Origin: Rhodothermia bacterium
GTDB taxonomy: Bacteria; Bacteroidota; Rhodothermia; Rhodothermales; JABDKH01
DNA length: 5,934 bases
NCBI GenBank assembly: GCA_030431165.1
Contig: JAUIJQ010000230.1
Span: 1-5,934, forward strand
Direction: 5' to 3'
Of the stretch, positions 1 through 5,699 are shown piece by piece. The notes under the pieces are model-generated. The model searched no databases. It was not told the DNA's origin and worked only from the letters and a program-made list of their open reading frames with translations. Position 1 is the stretch's first letter. Each line of letters starts with the position of its first letter. The position numbers and the translations under genes were made by a program.

Positions 1-276
1 GTCAAATCGTTCAGCGTCAAGGTCAGCGAGTGCAGCGCGAACGCGCGTTGTAAAGTCAACAAATGAGGACGCGTCTCCGGTGTCGAGCTGGAGCGCTACG
101 CTTTCAGCGCCGGCGCTGCGTGCCGCGTCAACTACGTCGCCTGCAGCAGCAGCGTTCCGACGAAACGTAAAGATTGAGCGGACGCCGCGTGCTGCCAGTG
201 CGAGAACCGTGCTACGACCAAGGCCGCGACTTCCCCCTGTGACAATGGCGATGCGAGGTGAACCGTTGATTGACAT
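1..276 (-). CDS. SDR-family NAD(P)-dependent oxidoreductase, N-terminal part (gene continues past left edge)
   Basis: Reading the minus strand from an ATG at 276 down to base 1 gives 92 uninterrupted codons with no stop. Residues 8-20 contain the Rossmann-fold cofactor motif TGxxxGxG as TGGSRGLG (residues 13-20), preceded by the hydrophobic first beta strand RIAIV. Residues 36-41 (FTFRRN) end the second strand; arginines here usually favour NADP(H). LQLDTGD at about 62-68 is the typical 'D' turn before helix 4, and SFVDF...VRAAL resembles a common SDR subgroup in which RFDFLVNNAG follows. The catalytic Ser-Tyr-Lys residues lie outside the window, so the substrate cannot be predicted. SDR proteins are usually about 240-260 residues, so roughly 60% is missing. 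No clear SD precedes the ATG. The gene is divergent from an AraC-family regulator 144 bp away, which may control it. The family call is confident; the exact start and substrate are not. Confidence 0.88.
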   Translation of the reverse strand, partial: MSINGSPRIAIVTGGSRGLGRSTVLALAARGVRSIFTFRRNAAAAGDVVDAARSAGAESVALQLDTGDASSFVDFTTRVRAALADLDAERFD

Positions 277-420
277 GTTTTCGAGCGATGAGTTGTATGA
301 GAAGGACAAAGACCCGATCATCTTGCCTGTACCTGCAAGAAATAGATTGGCCACATCGCCTGGAATACCAATTCCTGCTCACTTCTTGCCTATTTCTGCC
401 ACACACACGCTGACCGATTG
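277..420. promoter_or_regulatory. Divergent promoter/operator region between SDR and AraC genes, with a 20-bp dyad
   Basis: This 144-bp gap must contain the promoters of both divergent genes. At 321-340 there is a dyad with arms TCTTGC (321-326) and GCAAGA (335-340) around a central GTAC. Eight of its ten symmetric base pairs match. TCTTGCCT recurs in direct orientation at 384-391, exactly 63 bp (about six helical turns) downstream of 321-328. AGAAATAG (338-345) is also inverted at 390-397 as CTATTTCT. Operator spacing by whole helical turns is common for AraC-family proteins, so binding by the neighbouring regulator is a reasonable inference. No convincing -35/-10 pair was found on either strand. 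Confidence 0.4.
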
Positions 421-1311
421 ATGCTGACACAGCTTAGAGAAGCCATCTCGCGTTATGTCGCGACGCATGACGGGCAGAGCCCGTATCAAACAATTGCTGA
501 TGGTCTGATCCTTCTTCACGACACTGTACCGGATTCACCGATACACCTCGTTCACAAGCCTAACCTCTGTGTTGTCGTACAGGGCTCCAAGCAAACAGCG
601 ATCGGCGAGGCAAGTCATGTTTACGAGGCCGGACAGGCGCTTGTGGTCACGGTTGATGTTCCCGGCGTGAGTGTCATCACCGACGCGAGTGCGGACAAAC
701 CCTATCTAAGTGTTGTACTCGAGCTGGACCCCGGCGTGATGGCGGAGGTGCTCGGAGGCCTCGCGAATCCACCGCCCCGAGACGACGTCGATGGGCCTGC
801 GTCTTTTGTCGTGGATCTCGACGACGCGATGCTCGACTGTATGCTGCGCGCTGTCAGAATGCTCGAAACGCCGGATGCCGTTCCGTTGCTCTATCCGGCA
901 ATTCAGAGAGAGGCGGCCTACAGATTGCTCACCGGTCCGAGTGGTGCCGCCGTTGCGGCGGTGACAATTTCAGGCGACCGAAGTCCCGGCATCGCCCGGG
1001 CGGTGCGGTCGCTGCGCGAACGCTTCGCGGAGCCGGTGCGAGTAGACGAGTTGGCAGAGATCGCGAGGCTGACGCCGTCCACGTTCCACCGCCAGTTCAA
1101 GGCGTTGACGATGATGACGCCAATTCAGTACCAGAAGCAGATCCGGCTTGTGGAGGCACGCCGACTGATGTTGTCGGAAGGAGCTACTGCAGAGACTGCA
1201 GCCCACGAGGTCGGGTATGCGAGCGCATCCCAGTTCAGCCGTGAGTATGCGCGGGCGTTTGGTGCACCGCCGCGTCGGGATGTTCGCACGTTGCGCGCGT
1301 CTGTTGTGTAG
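421..1311 (+). CDS. AraC-family transcriptional regulator with AraC_N (YqhC-type) N-terminal domain
   Basis: A 296-residue cytoplasmic DNA-binding regulator. Residues of about 20-175 resemble the AraC-type N-terminal domain (Pfam AraC_N) of regulators such as E. coli YqhC. The recognisable stretch runs from DGLILLHDTVPDSPIHLVHKP through CVVVQGSK and GQALVVTVDVPG. The C-terminal region (about 195-290) holds two helix-turn-helix units. The first is near residues 207-228 (VDELAEIARLTPSTFHRQFK) and the second near 256-280 (ATAETAAHEVGYASASQFSREY), followed by the family-typical aromatic/FG..P end. The ATG at 421 is preferred over an in-frame TTG at 418. No SD is visible. The gene is divergent from an SDR oxidoreductase; related regulators often control an adjacent reductase, so that role is inferred. 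The inducer is unknown, although YqhC itself responds to aldehydes. The length is normal and the gene looks intact. Confidence 0.92.
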   Translation: MLTQLREAISRYVATHDGQSPYQTIADGLILLHDTVPDSPIHLVHKPNLCVVVQGSKQTAIGEASHVYEAGQALVVTVDVPGVSVITDASADKPYLSVVLELDPGVMAEVLGGLANPPPRDDVDGPASFVVDLDDAMLDCMLRAVRMLETPDAVPLLYPAIQREAAYRLLTGPSGAAVAAVTISGDRSPGIARAVRSLRERFAEPVRVDELAEIARLTPSTFHRQFKALTMMTPIQYQKQIRLVEARRLMLSEGATAETAAHEVGYASASQFSREYARAFGAPPRRDVRTLRASVV

Positions 1312-1313
1312 AT

Positions 1314-1365
1314 GGTTGGATCGTTGGATCGTTGGATCGTTGGAACTAGTTCGTTGGATCGTCGG
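1314..1365. repeat. Short 8-bp tandem repeat (GTTGGATC) interrupted by a 10-bp palindrome
   Basis: Three exact head-to-tail copies of GTTGGATC lie at 1315-1322, 1323-1330 and 1331-1338, followed by a partial copy (1339-1344). The palindrome GAACTAGTTC (1343-1352) interrupts the array. A further exact copy lies at 1353-1360 and a degenerate one (GTCGGA) at 1361-1366. The array begins 3 bp after the AraC stop codon and sits in the 271-bp gap before the VOC gene. It is non-coding. The 8-bp unit is not a multiple of three, so expansion or contraction would not preserve a reading frame. Function is unknown; it could be slippage-prone spacer DNA or part of a dispersed intergenic repeat family. Confidence 0.85.
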
Positions 1366-1582
1366 AGCCGCCGTGGTCAAGCATTCGCTGGAGTCGAGCG
1401 CGACAACGCCCGCCATGCCGGACCTGGTGTCGATTGGCAAGAAACAGCCGAAGCCTGTGACGCGCTATTGTCATCGCATCACGATATTGTAAGTACATCA
1501 TGTTTGCCCCGGCCCCCCGGTGCGCAATCACCTCCCGCACAGTCCCTCTGAACACCCTCTAAACAAAAAGCAGTCCGCGCAA

Positions 1583-2038
1583 ATGAAAACTGGAATCCCC
1601 TATCTCAATTTCGACGGCAACGCCGAAGAGGCATTCACGTTCTACAAATCAGTCTTTGGTGGCGAATTCCACGGACTCGCCCGCTATTCGGATTTTGGCG
1701 AAATGCCGGGCATGCCGCCACTATCCGACGCGGACAAGAACAAAATTGCACACGTAAGTATGCCGCTCGGCTCGGAAGGCATGCTGATGGGATCTGACCT
1801 TGTTGAGGCGTTTGGCCAGAAGGCCACCGTCGGAAACAACTTCAACATTCACCTCATCGCGGAGAGTCGCGAAGAGGCCGAGACGATCTTCGCAGGTCTA
1901 TGCGACGGCGGAACAGCCCTGATGCCGCTTCAGAAGACCGAGTGGGCCGAAGTGTACGGAAGCTGCATCGACCGCTTCGGTGTCACGTGGGGCGTTGACT
2001 ACGCCGGCTCGGTGCAGTACGAGTTGCCGCAGGGGTGA
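1583..2038 (+). CDS. VOC/glyoxalase-superfamily protein, PhnB-like
   Basis: A 151-residue soluble protein of the vicinal-oxygen-chelate superfamily, in the PhnB / '3-demethylubiquinone-9 3-methyltransferase-like' branch. The N-terminus has the diagnostic pattern PYLNFDGNAEEAFTFYKSVFGGEF (residues about 6-29). KIAHVSMPLGSEGMLMGSD follows in the middle (about 54-72), and DRFGVTWGVDYA closes the domain near the C-terminus. Length matches the family (about 140-160). These proteins form paired beta-alpha-beta-beta-beta modules, but many members have no known substrate and the methyltransferase name is historical, so no reaction is assigned. The ATG at 1583 is chosen because homology starts immediately with MKTGIPYLNF; an upstream in-frame GTG at 1520 would only add a low-complexity leader. 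The start is preceded by an A-rich stretch without an SD, which resembles Bacteroidota starts. The gene appears to stand alone between two gaps. Confidence 0.9.
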   Translation: MKTGIPYLNFDGNAEEAFTFYKSVFGGEFHGLARYSDFGEMPGMPPLSDADKNKIAHVSMPLGSEGMLMGSDLVEAFGQKATVGNNFNIHLIAESREEAETIFAGLCDGGTALMPLQKTEWAEVYGSCIDRFGVTWGVDYAGSVQYELPQG

Positions 2039-2066
2039 GGAAGCCGTCAATTGCCTCATCGTTTTT
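2034..2066 (+). terminator. Possible intrinsic terminator at the end of the VOC gene
   Basis: GGTGAGG (2034-2040) can pair with CCTCATC (2054-2060) to form a 7-bp stem containing one G-U pair, with a 13-nt loop. It is followed one base later by five T residues (2062-2066). The stem overlaps the stop codon of the VOC gene. The stem is modest and the loop large, so efficiency is uncertain. Confidence 0.33.
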
Positions 2067-2416
2067 GCGTCGGTGTTCAGGGTGCCCAATCGTTGGCGCA
2101 GGGTTGTCGCAATCTGTTTCTGACGAATCGGTGCGGATGAGGTCGACGCCCGACAGTGTCGGCGAACGTAATCTTCTGGCGAAAACGAGGAATCGAAATG
2201 CCTGCTGAAAACGCCGATGTGAAGCGAACCACGGTATCATTCCATCGACAATCGGCTCCTTTGCCGCCCACGGACTGCTGATCGGAGCGGGTCACCGCAT
2301 AATGCTTTAGCCCGAGGCGTCTCCGCTCGATTCCATTCAAGCACCCGAGCACATTCGGAACATAGCGGCCAACGCCGACTTTAAGAAGCTCCGAGAATCT
2401 GTACACCGCGCCAGTC
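2039..2416. other. Gene-poor stretch of about 380 bp with no convincing feature
   Basis: Apart from the possible terminator at its left end, I see no convincing gene here on either strand. Open frames on the minus strand (2077-2574 and 1983-2240) translate to arginine-rich sequence with no recognisable motif, and one of them overlaps the exported-protein gene antisense. Short plus-strand frames are broken by stops (for example in-frame TAG at 2363-2365). No tRNA, IS end or clear inverted repeat was found. It presumably carries the promoter of the exported-protein gene and may contain decayed coding sequence, but nothing shows this directly. Confidence 0.4.
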
Positions 2417-2905
2417 GTGAATCCGAGCCTCAATTCGATTAGAGAACACAGTGCACTTCCCGTGCGGTGCCTCGCAGTTTTGCTCTTGCTGTTTCCGGTG
2501 AGCGGGCACGCCCTTGCCGGCATTGTCGTCTGTTTCGAAGGCAGCGGTCGGATCGAATTCGAAAGCAGTCGCACCGGCGACTGTGCTTCCAGCGTGTTTG
2601 TTCTCGCGCGAGAGGTGCATTCTGATTACGGCCCGACAGAAACCAAGGTCGTAACCGACGACGAGTGTTCCAGTTCTTGCGTCGACGTGTTGCTGTTCGC
2701 GAGTCCCGCCGACGGGCAAGGAGCATTGACGCGAAGCGTTGAATCAAGAAGCCACTCCTGGAATGAGATTGCGCCAGTCTCTTCTACGGCAACCATCCAA
2801 GAGGCGCCGCCGCATTGTGTCTACGAAGACGTCTGTGGCAGTGACGCCCGGGCATGTCTCACGTCGCCCGTCAGTCAGATTCGTACGATCGTACTGCTGA
2901 TCTGA
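2417..2905 (+). CDS. Cysteine-rich exported protein of unknown function, upstream of the metal efflux operon
   Basis: A 162-residue protein I do not recognise by name. It begins with a classical Sec signal peptide: Arg17, a hydrophobic core LAVLLLLFPV (19-28), and an A-L-A cleavage site after residue 34. The mature part (about 128 residues) has seven cysteines at 39, 56, 84, 88, 134, 140 and 147, including a CxxxC pair at 84/88. They could form disulfides or bind metal after export. The mature N-terminus GIVVCFEGSGRIEFE and the segment CVDVLL remind me of small exported proteins near heavy-metal efflux genes that carry 'LC...GHVAIE' and 'CxDIPL' motifs; this is recollection, not a search result. 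It has no internal methionine. The start is GTG at 2417 or, equally plausible, GTG at 2462 (residue 16), which would give a tidy 19-residue signal peptide. It lies 189 bp before czcC on the same strand. Codon use and the export signal favour a real gene. Confidence 0.68.
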   Translation: MNPSLNSIREHSALPVRCLAVLLLLFPVSGHALAGIVVCFEGSGRIEFESSRTGDCASSVFVLAREVHSDYGPTETKVVTDDECSSSCVDVLLFASPADGQGALTRSVESRSHSWNEIAPVSSTATIQEAPPHCVYEDVCGSDARACLTSPVSQIRTIVLLI

Positions 2906-2940
2906 TCGATTCAGGACCGCCAATGCCGGTAGTGGACGCG

Positions 2941-2960
2941 CAGCGTCGCACCGACGGCTG
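2941..2960 (+). other. GC-rich hairpin after the exported-protein gene
   Basis: CAGCGTCG (2941-2948) pairs with CGACGGCTG (2952-2960) as an 8-bp stem with one bulged G (2957) and a 3-nt CAC loop. It sits 36 bp after the stop codon of the exported-protein gene. There is no T-run after it, so it is not a standard intrinsic terminator. It could still protect the 3' end of the upstream transcript or attenuate read-through into the efflux operon. Confidence 0.35.
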
Positions 2961-2969
2961 ACACGTTCC

Positions 2970-3028
2970 GATGTCGTGAATTCCTCGGTTTCCACTCGCG
3001 GAGACCACGGTCATTTCTTTCCGACATC
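2970..3028. promoter_or_regulatory. Nested inverted repeats upstream of the efflux operon (operator or leader-structure candidate)
   Basis: An inner dyad at 2987-3006 has arms GGTTTCC and GGAGACC, with eight of ten symmetric pairs matching. It is enclosed by an exact 7-bp inverted repeat, GATGTCG (2970-2976) and CGACATC (3022-3028). The two pairings are compatible as one nested structure. The position, 67-125 bp before the first efflux gene, suits a metal-responsive repressor or activator site, but no regulator gene is in the window and the motif matches no consensus I can name. Confidence 0.3.
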
Positions 3029-3055
3029 TGCACATTATTCCTTCCTGCTTGCGCT

Positions 3056-3064
3056 TGGTATACC
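3056..3064 (+). promoter_or_regulatory. Weak extended -10-like element before the efflux operon
   Basis: TGGTATACC contains TGn plus TATACC, resembling an extended -10 element, 30 bp before the czcC-like start. The -35 position has only poor matches (TTATTC at 3035-3040, 18-bp spacer). GGTATACC is itself a perfect 8-bp palindrome, so the match may have another cause. A host with Bacteroidota-type promoters would not use this consensus. Confidence 0.2.
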
Positions 3065-3094
3065 ACCAGCCGGGCCCGGTCTTGAATCGAACAC

Positions 3095-4453
3095 ATGAAA
3101 CCATTCTATCTGGCACTATGCGTGCCGGTCATCCTTCTTTCGCTTGCAGGATGCGCGACGCCACGCGGCGCCGCTTCGACGGAGCCTCGCCCCCTCGGCG
3201 GTGGGTTTGATACCTACCGTCCGGTGCGCCTCAAAGCCCAAGCGGACACCTCGAACATGGCTGGCCCAACGCCGACAGCGACGCTTACGTTGCGCGAGGC
3301 CGTGGAGTTGGCGCTACAGTTCAATCCCGAGCTCAGATCGTTTTCATGGGAAGTTCGCGCGCGCGAAGCGCGAACGCTCCAGGCGGGTCTGGTACCCAAC
3401 CCTGAAATTGGAGTGGAAGTTGAAGACTTCGCTGGATCAGGCACGCTGAACGGTTTCAATGCCGTCGCGGCCACAGTCACGCTCAGTCAAGTGATCGAAC
3501 TCGGCGGCGATCGCCGCGGACGGCGACGCGTGGCCGCCCTTGAGCGCGACCTGGCAGGCTGGGACTACGAAACGGTCAGGCTCGATGTGCTCACCGAGGC
3601 AGCCCAAGCCTTCACCAGTGTACTGGCGGCCCAGGAGCGCCTGGCCCTGGCCGACAGCCTTCTCGCTCAAGCGCAACAGTTCTACGAGAGCGTCGCGGCG
3701 CGTGTGGAGGCCGGCAAGGTATCGGCCCTCGAAGAGCGCCGGGCACAGGTTGTTCTTTCGACGACCTGGCTGGCCTACGAACGAGCCGCCCGGGACTTGA
3801 CCACGAAGCGCACCCGGCTGGCAGCCGCATGGGGCAGCGACACGCCGACGTTTCAGCGGGCGCAAGGCGATCTGACCGCAGTCGACTCGTTGCCGTCCGC
3901 AGAACAGCTCGTTGTTTTCGTTGATCGCAACCCGGACGTGGCGCGCTGGCGTGATGAGATGGCTCTCCGAGTGGCCGATGTCGCCCTGGAGCGAGCACGT
4001 CGCGTTCCGGATCCTGTCTTCGCTGTTGGTACTCGCCGCGTGCGTGAGTTGGGGGAGACTGCGATGACCGCAGGGATCTCGATTCCTCTACCCCTATTCG
4101 ACCGAAATCAAGGGGCTGTTAGTGAAGCGCAATACCGCCACAGACAAGGCGAAGAGGCGCAGAAAGCTGCGCAGATAGAGGCCCGCCGAATGCTCGCCGA
4201 AGCGTACGGGCAACTGGCGAGCGCGTACACGGAGGTCACGACATTGCGGCAGGATGTCTTGCCTGCCGCACAGGAAAACTCGGCGGCTACAGAGGAAGGC
4301 TACCTGGAGGGCAAGTTCGACCTGCTCACGGTACTCGACGCCCAGCGCACCCTCTTCGAGACAACCAACCAGTACATCGAAGCCCTGGCGGCCTACCACT
4401 TTTCCCGCGCCACGGTCGAACGACTCATCGGCACTCCCCTTTCGGACATTTAA
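3095..4453 (+). CDS. Outer-membrane factor of heavy-metal RND efflux system (TolC family, CzcC/CusC-like lipoprotein)
   Basis: A 452-residue outer-membrane channel component that would carry metal ions from the periplasm to the outside. The N-terminus is a lipoprotein signal: MK, hydrophobic core, then lipobox LAGC with the lipidated cysteine at residue 20. Lipid anchoring is usual for CusC/CzcC/OprM-type channels. Two outer-membrane efflux protein repeats follow. The first starts at LTLREAVELALQFNPEL (64-80) with GLVPNPEIGVEVE (98-110). The second is at about 285-445, with RRVPDPVFAVGTRR and GISIPLPLFDRNQG marking the strand region. Long alanine/glutamate-rich helices between them match the periplasmic tunnel. 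Length is normal. The ATG fits the signal peptide, although no SD precedes it; instead the palindrome CCGGGCCCGG (3070-3079) lies 15 bp upstream. The adaptor gene follows after 14 bp, so the genes are very likely co-transcribed. The metal cannot be told from this subunit alone. Confidence 0.93.
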   Translation: MKPFYLALCVPVILLSLAGCATPRGAASTEPRPLGGGFDTYRPVRLKAQADTSNMAGPTPTATLTLREAVELALQFNPELRSFSWEVRAREARTLQAGLVPNPEIGVEVEDFAGSGTLNGFNAVAATVTLSQVIELGGDRRGRRRVAALERDLAGWDYETVRLDVLTEAAQAFTSVLAAQERLALADSLLAQAQQFYESVAARVEAGKVSALEERRAQVVLSTTWLAYERAARDLTTKRTRLAAAWGSDTPTFQRAQGDLTAVDSLPSAEQLVVFVDRNPDVARWRDEMALRVADVALERARRVPDPVFAVGTRRVRELGETAMTAGISIPLPLFDRNQGAVSEAQYRHRQGEEAQKAAQIEARRMLAEAYGQLASAYTEVTTLRQDVLPAAQENSAATEEGYLEGKFDLLTVLDAQRTLFETTNQYIEALAAYHFSRATVERLIGTPLSDI

Positions 4454-4467
4454 CCCGGTAGACTCTC

Positions 4468-5682
4468 ATGTACAGACTACATAGATATGCGAGCGTGCTG
4501 CGAGCCGTCATTTTCTCTGGGCTGCTCCTCACCGCTACGACGACCCTCACCGCCTGCGGCTCGGACGACGACCCGGCAAGAAACCGGGACCAACACGACG
4601 ATGAAGGACACGAAGGCCAAGAGCAGCTCCTTCGCCTTACCGCCGATGAACTCGACGAGTTCGAGATTGGCGTTGAAATAGCGGCGCCCGGCACGCTCAG
4701 CGTCGCCGTGACGTTCCCCGGTGAGGTCAAGATCAACCAGGATCGCTTTGCCCATATCGTGCCGCGCATTCCTGGTTTCGTGCACTCCGCCAATAAGTCG
4801 GTTGGCGATGTGGTGCGCGCTGGCGAGGTGTTGGCTGTCCTCGACAGCCGCGACCTGGCTGATATCAAGGCCGACTACCTGGCGAGCCTGGAACGGCTCG
4901 AACTGGCTGACGCTACGTTCCGGCGGGAGGAGAATCTCTATCAAAAGAAGATCTCCTCCGAGCAGGAATACGTCGCTGCCCGGCAGGCTCTGGCCGAGGC
5001 ACGTATCGCCGTGCGCTCGGCCCGGCAGAAGTTGCTAGCGCTCGGCTTTTCAGAATCGTACATCGTAGCCCTGCCTGAGCAAGCCGAGCACGCCCTGGTG
5101 CATTACGAACTGACAGCGCCACTCCCAGGCGTGGTCGTCGAGAGGCACATCAGTCAGGGCGAAGCGCTGACTGCCGACGCGGAGGCCTTCGCCATAGCTG
5201 ACCTGCGCACGGTGTGGGTTGACCTGAACGTGTTTCAAAAGGACCTGGATCTCGTCCGCGAGGGCCAGCCGGTGGATATCGTCACGACCGGAGGGCAGAT
5301 ACAAGGGCGAGGCACGATCCAGTACGTCCGCCCCATTGTCGGTGAGGACACCCGCACGGCGATCGCCCGCATCGTGCTCGATAACGCAGACGGCCGCTGG
5401 AAGCCTGGACTCTTCGTGAGCGGCTCCATCGCTGTCGATGCTGTCGAAGTGCCGCTTGTCGTGCCTCGATCAGCGCTCATCGCGATGGACGACCTGGTCG
5501 TCGTTTTCGTGCAGACGAGCGAAGGCTTGACGCCCCAGCCGGTCACGGTAGGCCGGGAGAATGAGACCCTGGCCGAGATCACCGAGGGCCTGGCGCCGGG
5601 CACGCGCTACGTCGCCCGGGGTGGCTTTGCTCTTAAGGCTGAACTCGAAAAAGGTGAACTCGGCGAAGGTCACGGCCACTAG
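4468..5682 (+). CDS. Periplasmic adaptor (membrane fusion protein) of heavy-metal RND efflux, CzcB/CusB-like
   Basis: A 404-residue adaptor that bridges the RND pump and the outer-membrane channel. It has a lipoprotein signal with lipobox LTAC (Cys30). A charged linker (33-53) follows, rich in Asp/Glu with His43 and His48. The first half of the lipoyl/barrel-sandwich domain is at about 94-135 (PRIPGFVHSANKSVGDVVRAGEVLAVLDS). An alpha-helical hairpin spans about 133-192, and the second lipoyl half starts at about 213 (YELTAPLPGVVVERHISQGE). The beta-barrel begins near TVWVDLNVFQKD, with a membrane-proximal domain to about 395. The protein ends in GEGHGH, a small histidine tail. Only two methionines are present (the start and one near residue 345), so the methionine cluster used by CusB for Cu(I)/Ag(I) is absent. 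I infer a CzcB-type divalent cation adaptor. It starts 14 bp after the channel gene; an SD with good spacing follows it before the pump gene. Confidence 0.93.
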   Translation: MYRLHRYASVLRAVIFSGLLLTATTTLTACGSDDDPARNRDQHDDEGHEGQEQLLRLTADELDEFEIGVEIAAPGTLSVAVTFPGEVKINQDRFAHIVPRIPGFVHSANKSVGDVVRAGEVLAVLDSRDLADIKADYLASLERLELADATFRREENLYQKKISSEQEYVAARQALAEARIAVRSARQKLLALGFSESYIVALPEQAEHALVHYELTAPLPGVVVERHISQGEALTADAEAFAIADLRTVWVDLNVFQKDLDLVREGQPVDIVTTGGQIQGRGTIQYVRPIVGEDTRTAIARIVLDNADGRWKPGLFVSGSIAVDAVEVPLVVPRSALIAMDDLVVVFVQTSEGLTPQPVTVGRENETLAEITEGLAPGTRYVARGGFALKAELEKGELGEGHGH

Positions 5683-5687
5683 AGCGC

Positions 5688-5692
5688 GGAGG
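5688..5692 (+). promoter_or_regulatory. Strong Shine-Dalgarno before the RND pump gene
   Basis: GGAGG lies 7 nt before the ATG at 5700. It is the only near-perfect SD in the window and fixes the pump start. The genes upstream start without one. Confidence 0.85.
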
Positions 5693-5699
5693 TATTACA

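Noticed and set aside
418..420. TTG as the start of the AraC gene
   Set aside because: An ATG follows immediately at 421 and gives the same protein minus one residue; there is no SD to favour TTG.
970..1440. Minus-strand open frame of 156 codons
   Set aside because: Antisense to the helix-turn-helix region of the AraC gene and running through the tandem repeat; no protein-like features.
1468..1495. TTGTCA / TAAGTA as a sigma-70 promoter before the VOC gene
   Set aside because: The -10 part matches only two of six consensus positions, so it is not better than chance.
1520..1582. GTG-initiated N-terminal extension of the VOC protein
   Set aside because: The extra 21 residues are Pro/Ser/His-rich and unlike the family; recognisable homology starts at the ATG at 1583.
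2080..2110. Possible integron attC-like core (CCCAATCGTTGGC)
   Set aside because: Does not match the GTTRRRY/RYYYAAC core pair and no cassette structure or integrase is seen.
2077..2574. Minus-strand open frame of 165 codons
   Set aside because: Arginine-rich translation without recognisable motifs; its 5' part is antisense to the signal-peptide-bearing gene at 2417-2905.
2883..2894. Perfect 12-bp palindrome GTACGATCGTAC
   Set aside because: It lies inside the last codons of the exported-protein gene and is explained by its coding sequence; too short and isolated to call a site.
4425..4944. Minus-strand open frames antisense to the adaptor gene
   Set aside because: Fully explained as shadows of the high-GC adaptor frame; low-complexity Ser/Arg composition.
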